From Lunularia cruciata (lineage: Eukaryota > Streptophyta > Marchantiopsida > Lunulariales > Lunulariaceae): DNA of 64,000 bases. Where the stretch lies: assembly GCA_948567375.1 (NCBI GenBank), contig OX419761.1, positions 44,828,501-44,892,500 on the forward strand, written 5' to 3'. The position numbers were made by a program, and so were the translations under genes. This document shows, in pieces, positions 11,354-21,900 of the stretch. Below the pieces are notes generated by a model. It made no database searches. It saw only the letters and a list, made by a program, of their open reading frames with translations, and was not told the DNA's origin. How positions within the stretch are numbered: the stretch's first letter is position 1; every line of letters begins with the position of its first letter.

Positions 11354-11827
11354 ATGGAGGGTCATCAAGAGTGGAAATTGAGATTATGCAAGGTTCCCCA
11401 AGGGTTTGAGGTGATTGTAGGGGTGGATTTGAGGAAAAGAGAGTTTACAATAGAATTTGAAGAGAGTGTTGAGAGGATCCAAAAACCTACACCACTTGGA
11501 GGAAAGAGTGAGTCTAAGTGCTTTCTATGTGGAGAGAAGGGACATAAGGCAAGTTCATGTCCATTAACCTTTGAGAGCAAGAGATTGAGGGAAAGGAGAG
11601 GCTTACTTGACTTGGGTTTGCATGTTGGACCTTCTTCACCAAGATTGGGAGGGAGAAGATCTAAGACCAAGGAGTTGTGTGAGGTTTGTGGAGTTGAAGG
11701 ACTTCCAAAAGGACATGAGTGTAGTGGAGTAAAAGCACTTTTGGAAACTTTGGTGAAGGATCTTGGAGAGAGTCTTAGTACAGCTACAGAAATACTACCA
11801 CCTTCATCAGCTAGTTCTCAAGATTAG
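11354..11827 (+). CDS. Leader ORF 2 of element A: zinc-knuckle protein
   Basis: A 157-residue ORF upstream of gag-pol and separate from it. It holds a CCHC knuckle (CFLCGEKGHKASSC, about residues 56-69) and a second cysteine/histidine cluster (CEVCGVEGLPKGHEC, about residues 112-126). The first half (R-L-C-K-V-P through F-E-E) resembles the segment ahead of the knuckle in plant DUF4283/zinc-knuckle proteins; that likeness is a judgement by eye. Expected role: nucleic-acid binding, perhaps packaging or silencing-related. I chose the ATG at 11354; the frame is open from about 11330. The A2 copy is nearly identical apart from one stop. An extra ORF before gag is not standard for gypsy elements. 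Confidence 0.65.
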   Translation: MEGHQEWKLRLCKVPQGFEVIVGVDLRKREFTIEFEESVERIQKPTPLGGKSESKCFLCGEKGHKASSCPLTFESKRLRERRGLLDLGLHVGPSSPRLGGRRSKTKELCEVCGVEGLPKGHECSGVKALLETLVKDLGESLSTATEILPPSSASSQD

Positions 11828-12062
11828 TGATGGAGATAATCTTTCAACTTATGGATAAACTATCCATGAGAGTTAGATTAATATGCACTCTAGGATTTGA
11901 TGTTGCTATAGAAATCTTGGAGCAACCTGAACCTTTTGTGTTCCCTAGAGTGGATTATTCTCAGATGGTGTTAGTCATGTATATACTCTATTAGTAATAG
12001 AGTGAGAGAAAAGAAAAGAGAAAAAAAAAATTAAGAGAAAAGAAAGATAGTGAGGGGTTAAG

Positions 12063-15000
12063 ATGGGGAAACTTCCGGTTTTCTTTGGCAAGGATGGAGA
12101 AGATGTGGAGGCCTTTGTGAGAGACTTCAAGAGAGCTTGCATAGGAAACAATGAGAGGAGGAAGAATGAGTGGGCCTCATTATTACCAGATTTCTTTGAG
12201 GATGCAGCACTTACATGGTATGAGTCAGAATACCAAAAGAGAGAGAGGAGAGAGGGGGAAGAGGAGTCTTGGGAGACTTTGACTTCAGCACTCATTGAGA
12301 ACTTTCTTCCTGATGAGATTTATGAGAGATTGATGAGTGAGGTTACATTTCTCAAGCAAGGAGATGGAGAGAAAGTGAGGGTCTATGTGGAAAGAGTGGA
12401 AAAGTTGGAGTCCAGATTTCGCATAGTGTTGAGGAAGGGTGGGGATGATGTGGAGACTACAATGATTGGCATAGGGGCCATGCTCACCAAGAATTTTGTG
12501 GGAGGATTGAGACCACAAATTAGAAGCAAGGTGAGATATGAGAAACCTTCTTCCAAGGTTGAAGCTATCAAGATCGCAATTCGTATGGAGGAGAGTTTGG
12601 AAGGGGATGAGAGTGATTTGGTGGTGAAGGAGGTTGTGCATCCTCCTCAAGGCTACAAGTATGGTGGAACTTCTGATACTTTGGTGACAAGGGTTGCACC
12701 ACAAGTAGTAGTTGCTCCAATTCTTGCACCTCCACCAAAAGATCCACTCCAAACCATCACAGAACAACTTGCGGATCTCAAGATCAATGTGGTGCAACTA
12801 TGGGAGAAGAGAGAGGTGGATCAGAATGTAGGGAGAGGACCTAGGAGTTATGGAAACTATCCATATAGAGGAGGCCAACCAGCCAACAATTTCAATGATA
12901 GAAATTGTTTTGGTTGTGGAGGAAGAGGCCATATCCAAAGGAATTGCCCAAATTCCACTTACCATGGAGGAAGGGGTTATGAGGGAGCCAATAGAGGGAA
13001 AGAGGGAGGTAGTGAAACCCAAGTGGCTCCTAATCCCAACAAAGGTAAGGGGATAGCATCCATAGATGTGGTTGAGAGCAAGTATGAGAAGGGAGAGTGC
13101 TCAAACTCCAAGGGTCTTAATTTGGAGCTTTTGGCACAAGAGAAGAAGAGAGCTCGTTTTGCAGAGGATGTTCACTCTTCTCAAGGATTTACTTCAAGCA
13201 AGGATACTCCTATGTCTACTAGGAGCACTCGCACCTCAACACCATCAACAACAAAGACTCCAAGGAAGAAGTTGGGGATGGAGGACTTCTTGATCTCAAA
13301 GCAACAATGGAACTACAATGTGTTGGAGGATGTTGGTAGTCACAAGGCTAACATCACAGTGGGCCAATTAATTGCTTTGAACCCTACCTTGAGAAAGGAG
13401 CTTAGAGGTGGTTTGAGTTCTACAAGGAGCAAAAAGAAGAAGAAGGCAAAAGTTCCAGTATCAATGGGGGTGGTGGATGCCAAGCCAGCACCATGGGAAG
13501 CTTGTGAATATGCCTCCAAGATTGATGTGAGAGTGAATGGTCACAACATCAAGGATGCATTGGTTGATGGAGGATCAGCAGTGAATGCCATGTCAGAAAG
13601 GTTGATGAAGAAGTTGGGTATGATACCCTCAAGAGCTTCAACATTTGTGGTGAGCATGGCAAACAAGCAACAAGTTCGACCAGTAGGAGTGATGGATAAG
13701 GTGGTAGTTTCAGTTATGGGAGTTCAAAATCTCATGACTTTCCAAGTCTTGAAGGATTCAAGCTATGACTTACTTCTTGGGAGGCCATGGTTGAGAGCAG
13801 CACGCACAACTGATCGATGGCACAAAGGGTACTTAAGGATTGGGCCATCAAACCATAGAGTCACTGTTCTTGTGACTAACACCACCAACACCTCACATTC
13901 AGATACCCCATCTTCTGATTATTGGGAATCTGATTCTGAAGGAGGAGCTTCAGGTGTGGACACAAGCATGGAAGAGGAGACTTCCACGGAGGAGGATGAA
14001 TCTGAATCTGATTCAGATGTGTATCCTTTGTGTGCTATGGATTTTGCACCTAAGCCAGAGGTTTTGAAGGACCCAGATAAATCACCATTGACACTTGAGG
14101 AGGTAGAGAGAAGGTTATCTACCCTCAAGTATGGCCCAAATGTTACCAAGGAGGAGAAGGTGAGATTTGAGGAGATTTTCCGCAAGTTCATCCATGTGTT
14201 TGCTTTTAGTTACAAGGATTTGAAGGAAGTCACCTTGGAGGAGCACAAGATAGAGGTGGAGTCACATGCAAGACCAATCCGCCAAAAGCAACGTCGCATT
14301 AGCCCACCAATATCTTTGGTTGTGAAGGAGGAGATTGATAAGCTCAAGGAGGCTGGATTTATCTTTGAGGTGGAGAATTCAGAATGGGTGTCTCCAATTG
14401 TCATTGTGAAGAAAAAGAATGGCAAGCTTCGGGTATGTGTGGATTACAAGAAGCTCAATGCTGTTACCAAGAAGGACTACTACCCATTGCCATTCATTGA
14501 TGAGATCTTGGAGGAGGTTGCAGGTCATGAGAGGTACAGTTTTGGAGATGGTTATAGTGGATATAACCAAATCAAGATTGCACCAGAGCATCAACAACTC
14601 ACCACATTCACCACACCTTGGGGAACTTACGCTTTCAAGGTCATGCCTTTTGGGCTTTGCAATGCTCCAGCCACATTCCAACGGTTCATGAACAAGGTAT
14701 TTGAACCTTTCATTGGGAAATTTGTGAGAGATTTCATTGATGACTTTTGTGTCTATGGGAGCAAGGAGGAGCACTTTGAGCACCTAATCAAAGTCTTGCA
14801 ACGCTTGGATGAGGCAAATGCATCACTCAACCCAGAGAAGTGCATTTTTGGATGTGAAGAAGGTCTACTTTTGGGGCACATCATCTCCAAGGATGGAATA
14901 GCAGTTGATCCTGAGAAGGTGAGGAAAATCTCAGACCTTCCATTCCCTTCAAGCTTGACAAAGTTACGCCAATTCTTGGGAATGGTTGGGTACTATAGGA

Positions 15001-16889
15001 GGTTCATCTTCTCATTTTCCAACAAGGCTTATGCATTGACCATCTACATGAAGAAGGGTGTAGATTACATGGTGATTTTGGAAGACAAGGAGGCTCTCAA
15101 AGCTTTTGAGGAGCTCAAGCAATCCCTTGTTGTAGCTCCAATTCTTGCTAAACCTGATTGGAGTAAGCCTTTCATCCTCTACACTGATGCTTCTAATGTA
15201 GCTATAGGATGCACTCTTAGTCAATTAGACCAAGATGGGCATGATCATCCAATAGCTTATGCTAGTAGGCAGATGGTTTCAGCAGAGAAGAACTACTCTG
15301 TCACAGAGAGAGAAGGGTTGGCAGTGATCTTTGGTCTCAAGAAGTTTAGACACTACTTGATTGGAGGGAAAGCCACAATTGTCACGGATCACAAGGCTTT
15401 GAAGTACATCTTCAACAAGCCTAATGTTGAAGGGAGACTAGCAAGGTGGATGATACTCTTGTCTGAGTATGACTACACAATTGAGGATAGGCCAGGAAAG
15501 AAACATGCAAATGCTGATTTGTTATCTAGAGCCTATGATCATGATGGAGATGAGCCAGTAGATGATTCCTTCCCGGATGAGGAGCTCATGACAATCTCAG
15601 TCACTCAAGAGATTCCAATGGAGTACAAGGAGATTGTGGATTTTGTGACAAGAGGTAACTATCCAGAAGGGATGCATGCTAGGGAGAGGAAGGCCCTTGC
15701 AGCAAGATCTAGACCTTACACAATGGTGGAGGATATTCTTTTTCACCAAGGAGCAGATGGTCTACTTCGAAGAGCAGTGGGTAAGGAAGAGTCTATCCTA
15801 CTCATAAAGGAGTTTCATGAAGGTTTAGTATGTGGAGGACACTTTGCAGGAAAGGTGACTGCTTTCAAGATTCTAGATGCAGGTTACCATTGGAGAGGGA
15901 TTTTCAAGGATTGTCTTGATTATTGCAAAACTTGTCATGTTTGTCAAGCTTTTGCTAGAAAGTCTACATCCACTCCACCACTTAGATCAATTCCATTGCT
16001 AGGACCTTTTGAGAAGTGGGGAATTGATTTTGTAGGACCTCTCAATAGAACTCCAAGGAACAATCGGTACATTGTGGTAGTTACTGATTACCTTACCAAG
16101 TGGGTTGAGGCTAGACCATTGAGGGACAAGAATGAAGATGAAGTGGGTAGATTTCTTTATGAACGCATTATCACTAGGTTTGGATGCCCTTTGGAGTTGG
16201 TTTCTGATAGAGGAGGAGAGTTTACAGGAAGCATTACTACAGCCATGCTACGACATTTCTCTATCACACATAGAGTAACTACATCCTATAAGCCAAATTC
16301 CAATGGCTTGGCAGAGAGAACCAATCAGACCTTGTGCATGATGTTGGCCAAAGATGCAGAAATGGAGGGGGCTAAACATCATTGGGACAAGAGGATTCAT
16401 GCAGTTTTGTGGGAGTATAGGACAACCATGAAGACTTCCACTGGATATTCTCCATTCCAATTGGTGTATGGTATTGAGTCTACCTTACCTATTCACTTTG
16501 ATCTTCCTACCTTCCAAAGCATTCATAGGAGATTGAAGAAAGCACAAGGAAGTGATGCAGGGAAGTCAAGGAAGGATCAACTCATGGAGTTGGAAGAGGC
16601 AAGAGCAGTTGCTATGGTTCGAGTGGAGCAAGCCCAAAGGAAACAAAAGGAGAGCTATGACAAGAGGCAAGGCAAGAAGAAGGTGGAGCCTTTCAAAGAA
16701 GGTGATTGGGTAATGTTGTTTGATTCCATTCGATTCAAGAGAGTGCAAAAGAAGTTTTTGCCTAAGTACTTTGGACCTTTCATAGTAGAGAAGGTGTGGG
16801 GCAATTACACCTATGATCTCAAGGAGTTGGGAGGAAGACACTTTGATAGGATTAACCATGATAAGTTGAAGATGTACCATAGAAGGTAG
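12063..16889 (+). CDS. gag-pol: Gag-Pol polyprotein of element A (intact)
   Basis: A single 1608-residue frame. Gag occupies about residues 1-190 with the retrotransposon-gag helix region (FFEDAALTWYESEY near 40). The CCHC knuckle CFGCGGRGHIQRNC is at 282-295. Protease has D-G-G-S at 502-505, the variant of D-[ST]-G common in plant gypsy elements. RT spans about 765-960 with FIDD at 891-894 in place of YxDD. RNase H is at about 1030-1150 (YTDAS, then E and TDH). Integrase has an H-H-C-C zinc-binding part (about 1250-1295) and the D-D-E residues near 1321, 1382 and 1418. A KYFGPF module near 1570 is the C-terminal integrase fold. No chromodomain follows. Gag and Pol are fused without frameshift. 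All catalytic residues look present, so it may be active. Confidence 0.95.
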   Translation: MGKLPVFFGKDGEDVEAFVRDFKRACIGNNERRKNEWASLLPDFFEDAALTWYESEYQKRERREGEEESWETLTSALIENFLPDEIYERLMSEVTFLKQGDGEKVRVYVERVEKLESRFRIVLRKGGDDVETTMIGIGAMLTKNFVGGLRPQIRSKVRYEKPSSKVEAIKIAIRMEESLEGDESDLVVKEVVHPPQGYKYGGTSDTLVTRVAPQVVVAPILAPPPKDPLQTITEQLADLKINVVQLWEKREVDQNVGRGPRSYGNYPYRGGQPANNFNDRNCFGCGGRGHIQRNCPNSTYHGGRGYEGANRGKEGGSETQVAPNPNKGKGIASIDVVESKYEKGECSNSKGLNLELLAQEKKRARFAEDVHSSQGFTSSKDTPMSTRSTRTSTPSTTKTPRKKLGMEDFLISKQQWNYNVLEDVGSHKANITVGQLIALNPTLRKELRGGLSSTRSKKKKKAKVPVSMGVVDAKPAPWEACEYASKIDVRVNGHNIKDALVDGGSAVNAMSERLMKKLGMIPSRASTFVVSMANKQQVRPVGVMDKVVVSVMGVQNLMTFQVLKDSSYDLLLGRPWLRAARTTDRWHKGYLRIGPSNHRVTVLVTNTTNTSHSDTPSSDYWESDSEGGASGVDTSMEEETSTEEDESESDSDVYPLCAMDFAPKPEVLKDPDKSPLTLEEVERRLSTLKYGPNVTKEEKVRFEEIFRKFIHVFAFSYKDLKEVTLEEHKIEVESHARPIRQKQRRISPPISLVVKEEIDKLKEAGFIFEVENSEWVSPIVIVKKKNGKLRVCVDYKKLNAVTKKDYYPLPFIDEILEEVAGHERYSFGDGYSGYNQIKIAPEHQQLTTFTTPWGTYAFKVMPFGLCNAPATFQRFMNKVFEPFIGKFVRDFIDDFCVYGSKEEHFEHLIKVLQRLDEANASLNPEKCIFGCEEGLLLGHIISKDGIAVDPEKVRKISDLPFPSSLTKLRQFLGMVGYYRRFIFSFSNKAYALTIYMKKGVDYMVILEDKEALKAFEELKQSLVVAPILAKPDWSKPFILYTDASNVAIGCTLSQLDQDGHDHPIAYASRQMVSAEKNYSVTEREGLAVIFGLKKFRHYLIGGKATIVTDHKALKYIFNKPNVEGRLARWMILLSEYDYTIEDRPGKKHANADLLSRAYDHDGDEPVDDSFPDEELMTISVTQEIPMEYKEIVDFVTRGNYPEGMHARERKALAARSRPYTMVEDILFHQGADGLLRRAVGKEESILLIKEFHEGLVCGGHFAGKVTAFKILDAGYHWRGIFKDCLDYCKTCHVCQAFARKSTSTPPLRSIPLLGPFEKWGIDFVGPLNRTPRNNRYIVVVTDYLTKWVEARPLRDKNEDEVGRFLYERIITRFGCPLELVSDRGGEFTGSITTAMLRHFSITHRVTTSYKPNSNGLAERTNQTLCMMLAKDAEMEGAKHHWDKRIHAVLWEYRTTMKTSTGYSPFQLVYGIESTLPIHFDLPTFQSIHRRLKKAQGSDAGKSRKDQLMELEEARAVAMVRVEQAQRKQKESYDKRQGKKKVEPFKEGDWVMLFDSIRFKRVQKKFLPKYFGPFIVEKVWGNYTYDLKELGGRHFDRINHDKLKMYHRR

Positions 16890-16924
16890 AGAGACCTTCA
16901 CTTTGAGGACAAAGTGAAAACTTA

Positions 16925-16937
16925 GTCCGGGGGTAAA
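16925..16937 (+). other. Polypurine tract of A3
   Basis: GTCCGGGGGTAAA directly abuts the 3' LTR and is the expected plus-strand primer. A1 has the same stretch with GGGAG. It is short and only partly purine, so the boundaries are approximate. Confidence 0.6.
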
Positions 16938-17617
16938 TGTAACACCCATTTGTGCATGTGTGTGGTATTGTGATATTTAGCTTGGTATTACAAGTACTTA
17001 AGAGATATTATTTATATAGAGATAAAGGATGGTTCTATATTAGTCATGGTTAGCTAAAGTTAGTCATAGCTAAGATAGATGGGACCTTACTTTAGAGGAA
17101 GTAGAAAAGATGAGCACCACTATTTTGGATTTTCGTGTGTTGACTTGGTATTATTCCTAGGTGTTTGGCTTTGGGGAAAGAGTTGAGAACTCTTGGGCCC
17201 GCAAGCCTTTTTGTTTTGGATTCTTCTTTAGTCCAAGGATAGCCCATGTGAAGGAATCCTTGCTTTAGTGGTTGGGTCAAGATAAGGGGAATATGCCCAT
17301 GTGAATGGATATTCCTTTCTACTTTTTTGACTTTACTTGACTTTTAGTCTAGTAACTTGAGTTACTACGGTAATTAGTAACTTTGGTACGTAACTATTTC
17401 ACAAGTATATAAACAAGGAGTGAGGAGGTACTCATCATCCTTTCATTTGCAACTATCTCTCTCTCATTGAGTTCTCTAGTGAGCAATGTCTTGAGTCTTG
17501 GAGTGTTAGCCTTGGAGGAGTATGATGGAGTTGGGGTTCCTTGCCTTCTTAGTCCATGGTGCGCTACCATAATAGCCATCAGAGGTTCATCCTGAGTGAG
17601 AGACAGGCCGGCTCACA
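16938..17617 (+). repeat. 3' LTR of A3
   Basis: A 680-bp copy of the 5' LTR with one visible difference (C at 17134 against A at 10010). The end GGCTCACA is followed by AGACC, which is B2 sequence (compare TATAGACC in B1 near 4280). Confidence 0.96.
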
Positions 17618-18037
17618 AGACCTGGTTGGCAGTCTGGTGAGGGACGGGTATGTCGCCTACCAATACGCTTCAGTAGTGGCAGTCTTGGCTCACTACAGTC
17701 CGGGACCATGGCAGCATCAGTTTTAGCTTTCAGCGGTGCAGTTACTTGGCCTGGTGACTTGTTGGAGGGGAACGCCCGTGCAGAGGATACTCCAGTACCT
17801 GAGGAGATCACTCAACTTTGGAGTACGAGTAGGATTGTTCCATCCACCTTGGATGTTCCATTGTAGAGTTCAGAGGAGGCATTGCAGCAGCATGCAGATC
17901 AATTGGTGCAACAGGCTTGGAGTGGAGCCTTTGTACCATCAGGGGATGAGTGTGAGGATGAGCCTCCAGAGGCGATTGCTTTGACACCTCTGGATACCAC
18001 ACTCATTGCTTGGCAGTACCTAGTAGAGGGGATATGT

Positions 18038-18970
18038 CTATTGGAGTTGTTTGGTGGGATCAGCACCAGACTAGCTGCGGTGTTACAGGCGGGTATCCGA
18101 GTACAGAGGTACTTGTATGTAGAGAGAGATGAGACTGCTAGGTGAGTCTCTCTACATCATGTGGCACACTTGGCCTATCGGTGTCCGGAGTTATTACCGA
18201 TGTCAGCAGTCAGAGGTTACCAGAAGGCCTTACAAGGAGACATTTCCTTACTGGGGGCGCATGACCTAGAGAGACATGGGCCTATTCACTTGGTGATTTT
18301 TGGATGGCCATGTCAGGGACATACACGTGCGGGCCGTGGTTTGGGTCTTCAGGATCCTCGTTCTGGTGTGTTTTGGGAGATGTTACGGATACTACGACAT
18401 CTCCAGGTTCATCAGTCTATTTCTCCAGCTTACCTTTTGGAGAACGTTCCATTGATGGGTGATTCTCGCACTAGAGTGGTGGCGAGTACACATCAGGTCC
18501 ATTCATGGATGGGACCTACTATATTGTTAGATGCAGCCAGAGTGGGATCACGGGCTCATCGTCTTCGTCTTTGGTGGACGAACCTCTTACCCAGAGAGGT
18601 TCTACAGCGTAGTTATGATGGGATTCAACGACTAGACCACATTCTTGTTGATGATATCTTGGATGTTGGACGTCAGTCTCAAACAGTGGTAGTGGCTGAT
18701 AGGTCACCTATGGTAGTGGTGAACCTAGTTGGATAGCCTAGAGCTGCATTTCCCACACTCATGAGTTTCCCAGGCTCTCATGCTTTTTGAGAGGGAGGAC
18801 CTGGACTTGTTTGGGACTCACAGTTACAGCAGTTGGTGGAGCCCAATGCTGATGAGAGAGAGCGGGCAATGGGTTTTTGCACCGGTATTACCGCTGTTCC
18901 AGCAGTGTTAGAGGCATCCAGGCGTCAGGTGTTAGGTCAGGCTATGGACCTAAACTGTTTGACCTGGATT
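18038..18970 (+). other. C5 cytosine DNA methyltransferase domain of B2
   Basis: Motif I is LLELFGGISTR (18038-18070), a SAM-binding loop whose last glycine is changed to arginine here but kept in B1. Motif IV is W-P-C-Q with the catalytic cysteine codon at 18311-18313, followed by GRGLGLQDPRSGVFWEML. Motif VI is LLENV (18434-18448). Motif VIII is RAHRLRLWWTN (18551-18583). C-terminal motifs are ERERAMGF (about 18855-18878) and RRQVLGQAMDLN (about 18918-18953), corresponding to motifs IX-X. The order is conventional, closer to DNMT3 than to rearranged DRM. The enzyme would methylate cytosine C5 using SAM. TGA at 18143 and 18788 and TAG at 18734 break this copy. The domain sits between protease and RT, so it would be made as part of Pol. 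Confidence 0.87.
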
Positions 18971-21900
18971 GTGAGCCTTGGTTTGGCAGAGCAGCGTAGG
19001 ATGCGCTTGATAGGCATCACCACTCGGACACTTGTGAGCCCTGTGCCTATCGAGACGATTCAGGCACATGCTGGGGGCGATGGACCGAGTGGACATGGTA
19101 TTCTTGGGACACATCCAGTAGCTACTAGGGAGAGTGGTCTACTTGGAGTCCATCCAGGTGAGCGTGGGCTACTTGGATTACACCCTTGGTCCACATGGGA
19201 TGCAGCCAGAGGACGTGTGGAGCTTGCAGCCAGAGTGGAGGGAGTTTTTCACACAGAGGTTGGGACCTCTAGTGGTCGGGAGCATGACACTATTGCTCCC
19301 AAGGGCCCAATGTAGCAGCCAGTCAGTACGTCTTCCACTCCTACTACAGTTATAGAGGATACTTGGAAGCCAGATCTTGGACCCAAGCTTACTGGAGAGG
19401 AAAGACGGAGGGTTTGGAGGTTCTTGAGGAGTCACACGAGTTGTTTTGCCTTCAGTATGAAGGATTTGGGTGCTCTGAAGGGACCTGGTATACAGATTGA
19501 GCTGACTAGCGACACACATGTTTTCTGATGTCCTTATCGATATAGTGATATGGAGAGGACATTGATTCAGAGCCAAAGTAGTGACCTTTTTGAGGCTGGT
19601 TTGGTGGAGATTTCACATGGAGAGTATGCATCAGCGACAGTGATGCTAGCCAAGAAGGATATGCATGGCAACTATACAGATAGGCGGATGTGTGGAGATT
19701 ACCGTCCTATCAACCGACAGACCAGGGCTGATTGGTATGCCATGCCTACACCGGAGGAGATTTTTGATGCAATTGGGCATGCAAAGGTCTTTAGTACTTT
19801 GGATCTTTGAGCGGGATATCATCAGTTGCCGATCAAGGAGGAGGATAAGTCCAAGAGAGCATTTTGGGCTATTGATCCTCACGGCAAGGATGTGTTATAT
19901 CAGTGGAGGTTCTTACCATTTAGGTTGAAGAACGCTCCTGCTGAGTTCCAGAGGGTCATGGATAGGATCCTAGCTGGATTGGATTTTGCTCGGTGTTATA
20001 TTGATGACATTTTGGTCTATAGCACTACTGTGGAGGAGCATGAGAGACAGTTGTTGGAGGTGTTTGAGAGGTTGAGATCTCATGGACTCAAATTACATCC
20101 TGGGAAGTGTAGGTTCTTCCACGAGCAGGTTGAGTATTTGGGTCACACTATCTACCCCGGAGGACTTGGTGTCGAGCAGACCAAGGTGGAGGCTATTGCA
20201 CGTATTCCTCGGCCTACGGATGTGAGCAGAGTGCGAGCATTCCTTGGGTTGGCAAACTTCTATCGCCGCTATGTTAGAGGATTTAGTGCCATTGCCAAGG
20301 CCTTGACAAAGCTGACCAAGCTTACACAGGAGTGGTGTTGGGGAGATGAGCAAGAGAGAGCTTTTGTAGAGCTCAAGGAGAGGTTGATATCTGCTCCTAT
20401 TTTGAGGAGACCGATCAGGGGATGACCATTTCAGGTTCACACTGATTGGAGTATGTTGGGGCTTGGAGCGGTGCTCACCCAACATGATGATGAGGAGAAG
20501 GAGTTTGTGGTGGCCTATGCTAGTCACTCCAACAATTCAGCGGAGGCAAAGTATAGTTCATATGAGGGAGAGTGCTTGGCAGCAGTTTGGGCAGTAGCAC
20601 ATTTCCGATGTTACCTATTTGGTAACCCCTTCACTCTCATCACTGATCATCAGTCGCTGAAGTGGTTGATGGAGTCCGACAAGCTTTCAAGGAAGCTTGC
20701 ACGATGGGCTCTGATTTTATAGGAGTATGATTTCACGGTTGTTCACAGACCTGGAGTGATGAACTATGATGCAGATGGGTTGAGTAGAAACCCATGTCCC
20801 AGCCAGCAGGATCAGACCGGAGCACGTTGGCATGGTGAGACAGATGAGGAGATGGTGCCAGGTTGGCATGCATCGGCCTTTCTGTGTATATTTGCAGAGA
20901 CTTTGGTGGTATCTCTCTCAGCACATACAGGAGGAGTTATTGAGGTCACAGATCCAGAGAGTGAAGATATTGGTACAGTTCAGCGAGACATTCATGATGA
21001 TGTCTTAGTGATGGACTATCTTCGCACTGGTGTTGTGGGTGGCACAGTTGGGGCCAAGGAGAGAGACCATGTTCTTCAGCGAGCCAGACGGTTCAGATTG
21101 GAGGGTAGACACCTTTTGTATGTATGGGAGGATGGTAGGGTGCGAGTAGTACCACTTCCATCACAAAGACCACAGTTGGTCCGTCATGCTCATGAGGAGC
21201 TAGGACATTTTGGAGTAAAGCGTACATATAGCTTACTCCAGAGTCATTATTGGTGGCGCGGTATGCAGACCGAGGTACAGCAATTTGTTGCCAGATGTGT
21301 GGTTTGTGACCAAGTTAGAGCATCATTCAATTCTCCTACGCCACAATTACACCCATTACCTATCATGGGATTGGGTTACCGTTGGAGTTTGGACTTTGCC
21401 GGACCTTTACCGCTGACTGTGAGACATCATCGGTATGTTTTGGTGATGGTGGAGCACTTCTCCAAGTAGATTGAGTTGGTGGCACTTCCTGACAAGTCTA
21501 GTGAAGGGACAGCTTACTCGTTCTTGGATCAAGTTCTTAGTCATTTTGGTGCACCAACTGAGGTTTTGACTGATCAGGGTATAGAGTTCTTGGGAGAGTT
21601 TCAGGTCTTATGTGACAAGGCTTTGATTGATCATCGTACTACATCCCGAGATCACCCTGAGGCAGATGGCTTAGCAGAGGGAGTGGTTCAGACGGTGAAG
21701 AGAGGATTGCAAAAGTATGGTTTGCAGAGAGGCCACTTGGGAGATTGGGATCTCCAGTTACCTTGGTTGGCCATGGGCTATCAGTTCAGCCGGCAAGCCT
21801 CCTTAGCATCCTTCTCTCCATACTTTCTACTCTATGGACAAGATCCAGATTTACCTGCAGCCATTTGTCGAGATGCTACTGTAGTTTTGGACTTGGATGA

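Larger units (their letters stand above)
9814..17617 (+). mobile_element. Complete Ty3/gypsy element A, copy 3 (A3), apparently young
   Basis: A 7804-bp element with two 680-bp LTRs (9814-10493 and 16938-17617). By eye they differ at one position only: A at 10010 and C at 17134. Internal order is primer-binding site, 1.57-kb leader with two ORFs, one uninterrupted Gag-Pol, polypurine tract, 3' LTR. The domain order protease-RT-RNase H-integrase defines Ty3/gypsy. No chromodomain follows integrase. A tRNA-Asp-like primer site and the long leader recall the Tat/Athila side of plant gypsy elements; that placement is inference. Flanks are TGGAC on the left (A2 sequence) and AGACC on the right (B2 sequence), so no target-site duplication is seen. 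Confidence 0.95.

Noticed and set aside
12285-12797. Long - strand ORF antisense to gag of A3
   Set aside because: It is the mirror of a purine-rich coding frame, and the same antisense ORFs recur in A1 and A2. It has no domain of its own.
18038-18970. The methyltransferase as a bacterial restriction-modification enzyme or contaminant
   Set aside because: It is fused in frame to eukaryotic gypsy Pol and a PHD finger, and sits in DNA with spliced plant-like genes.
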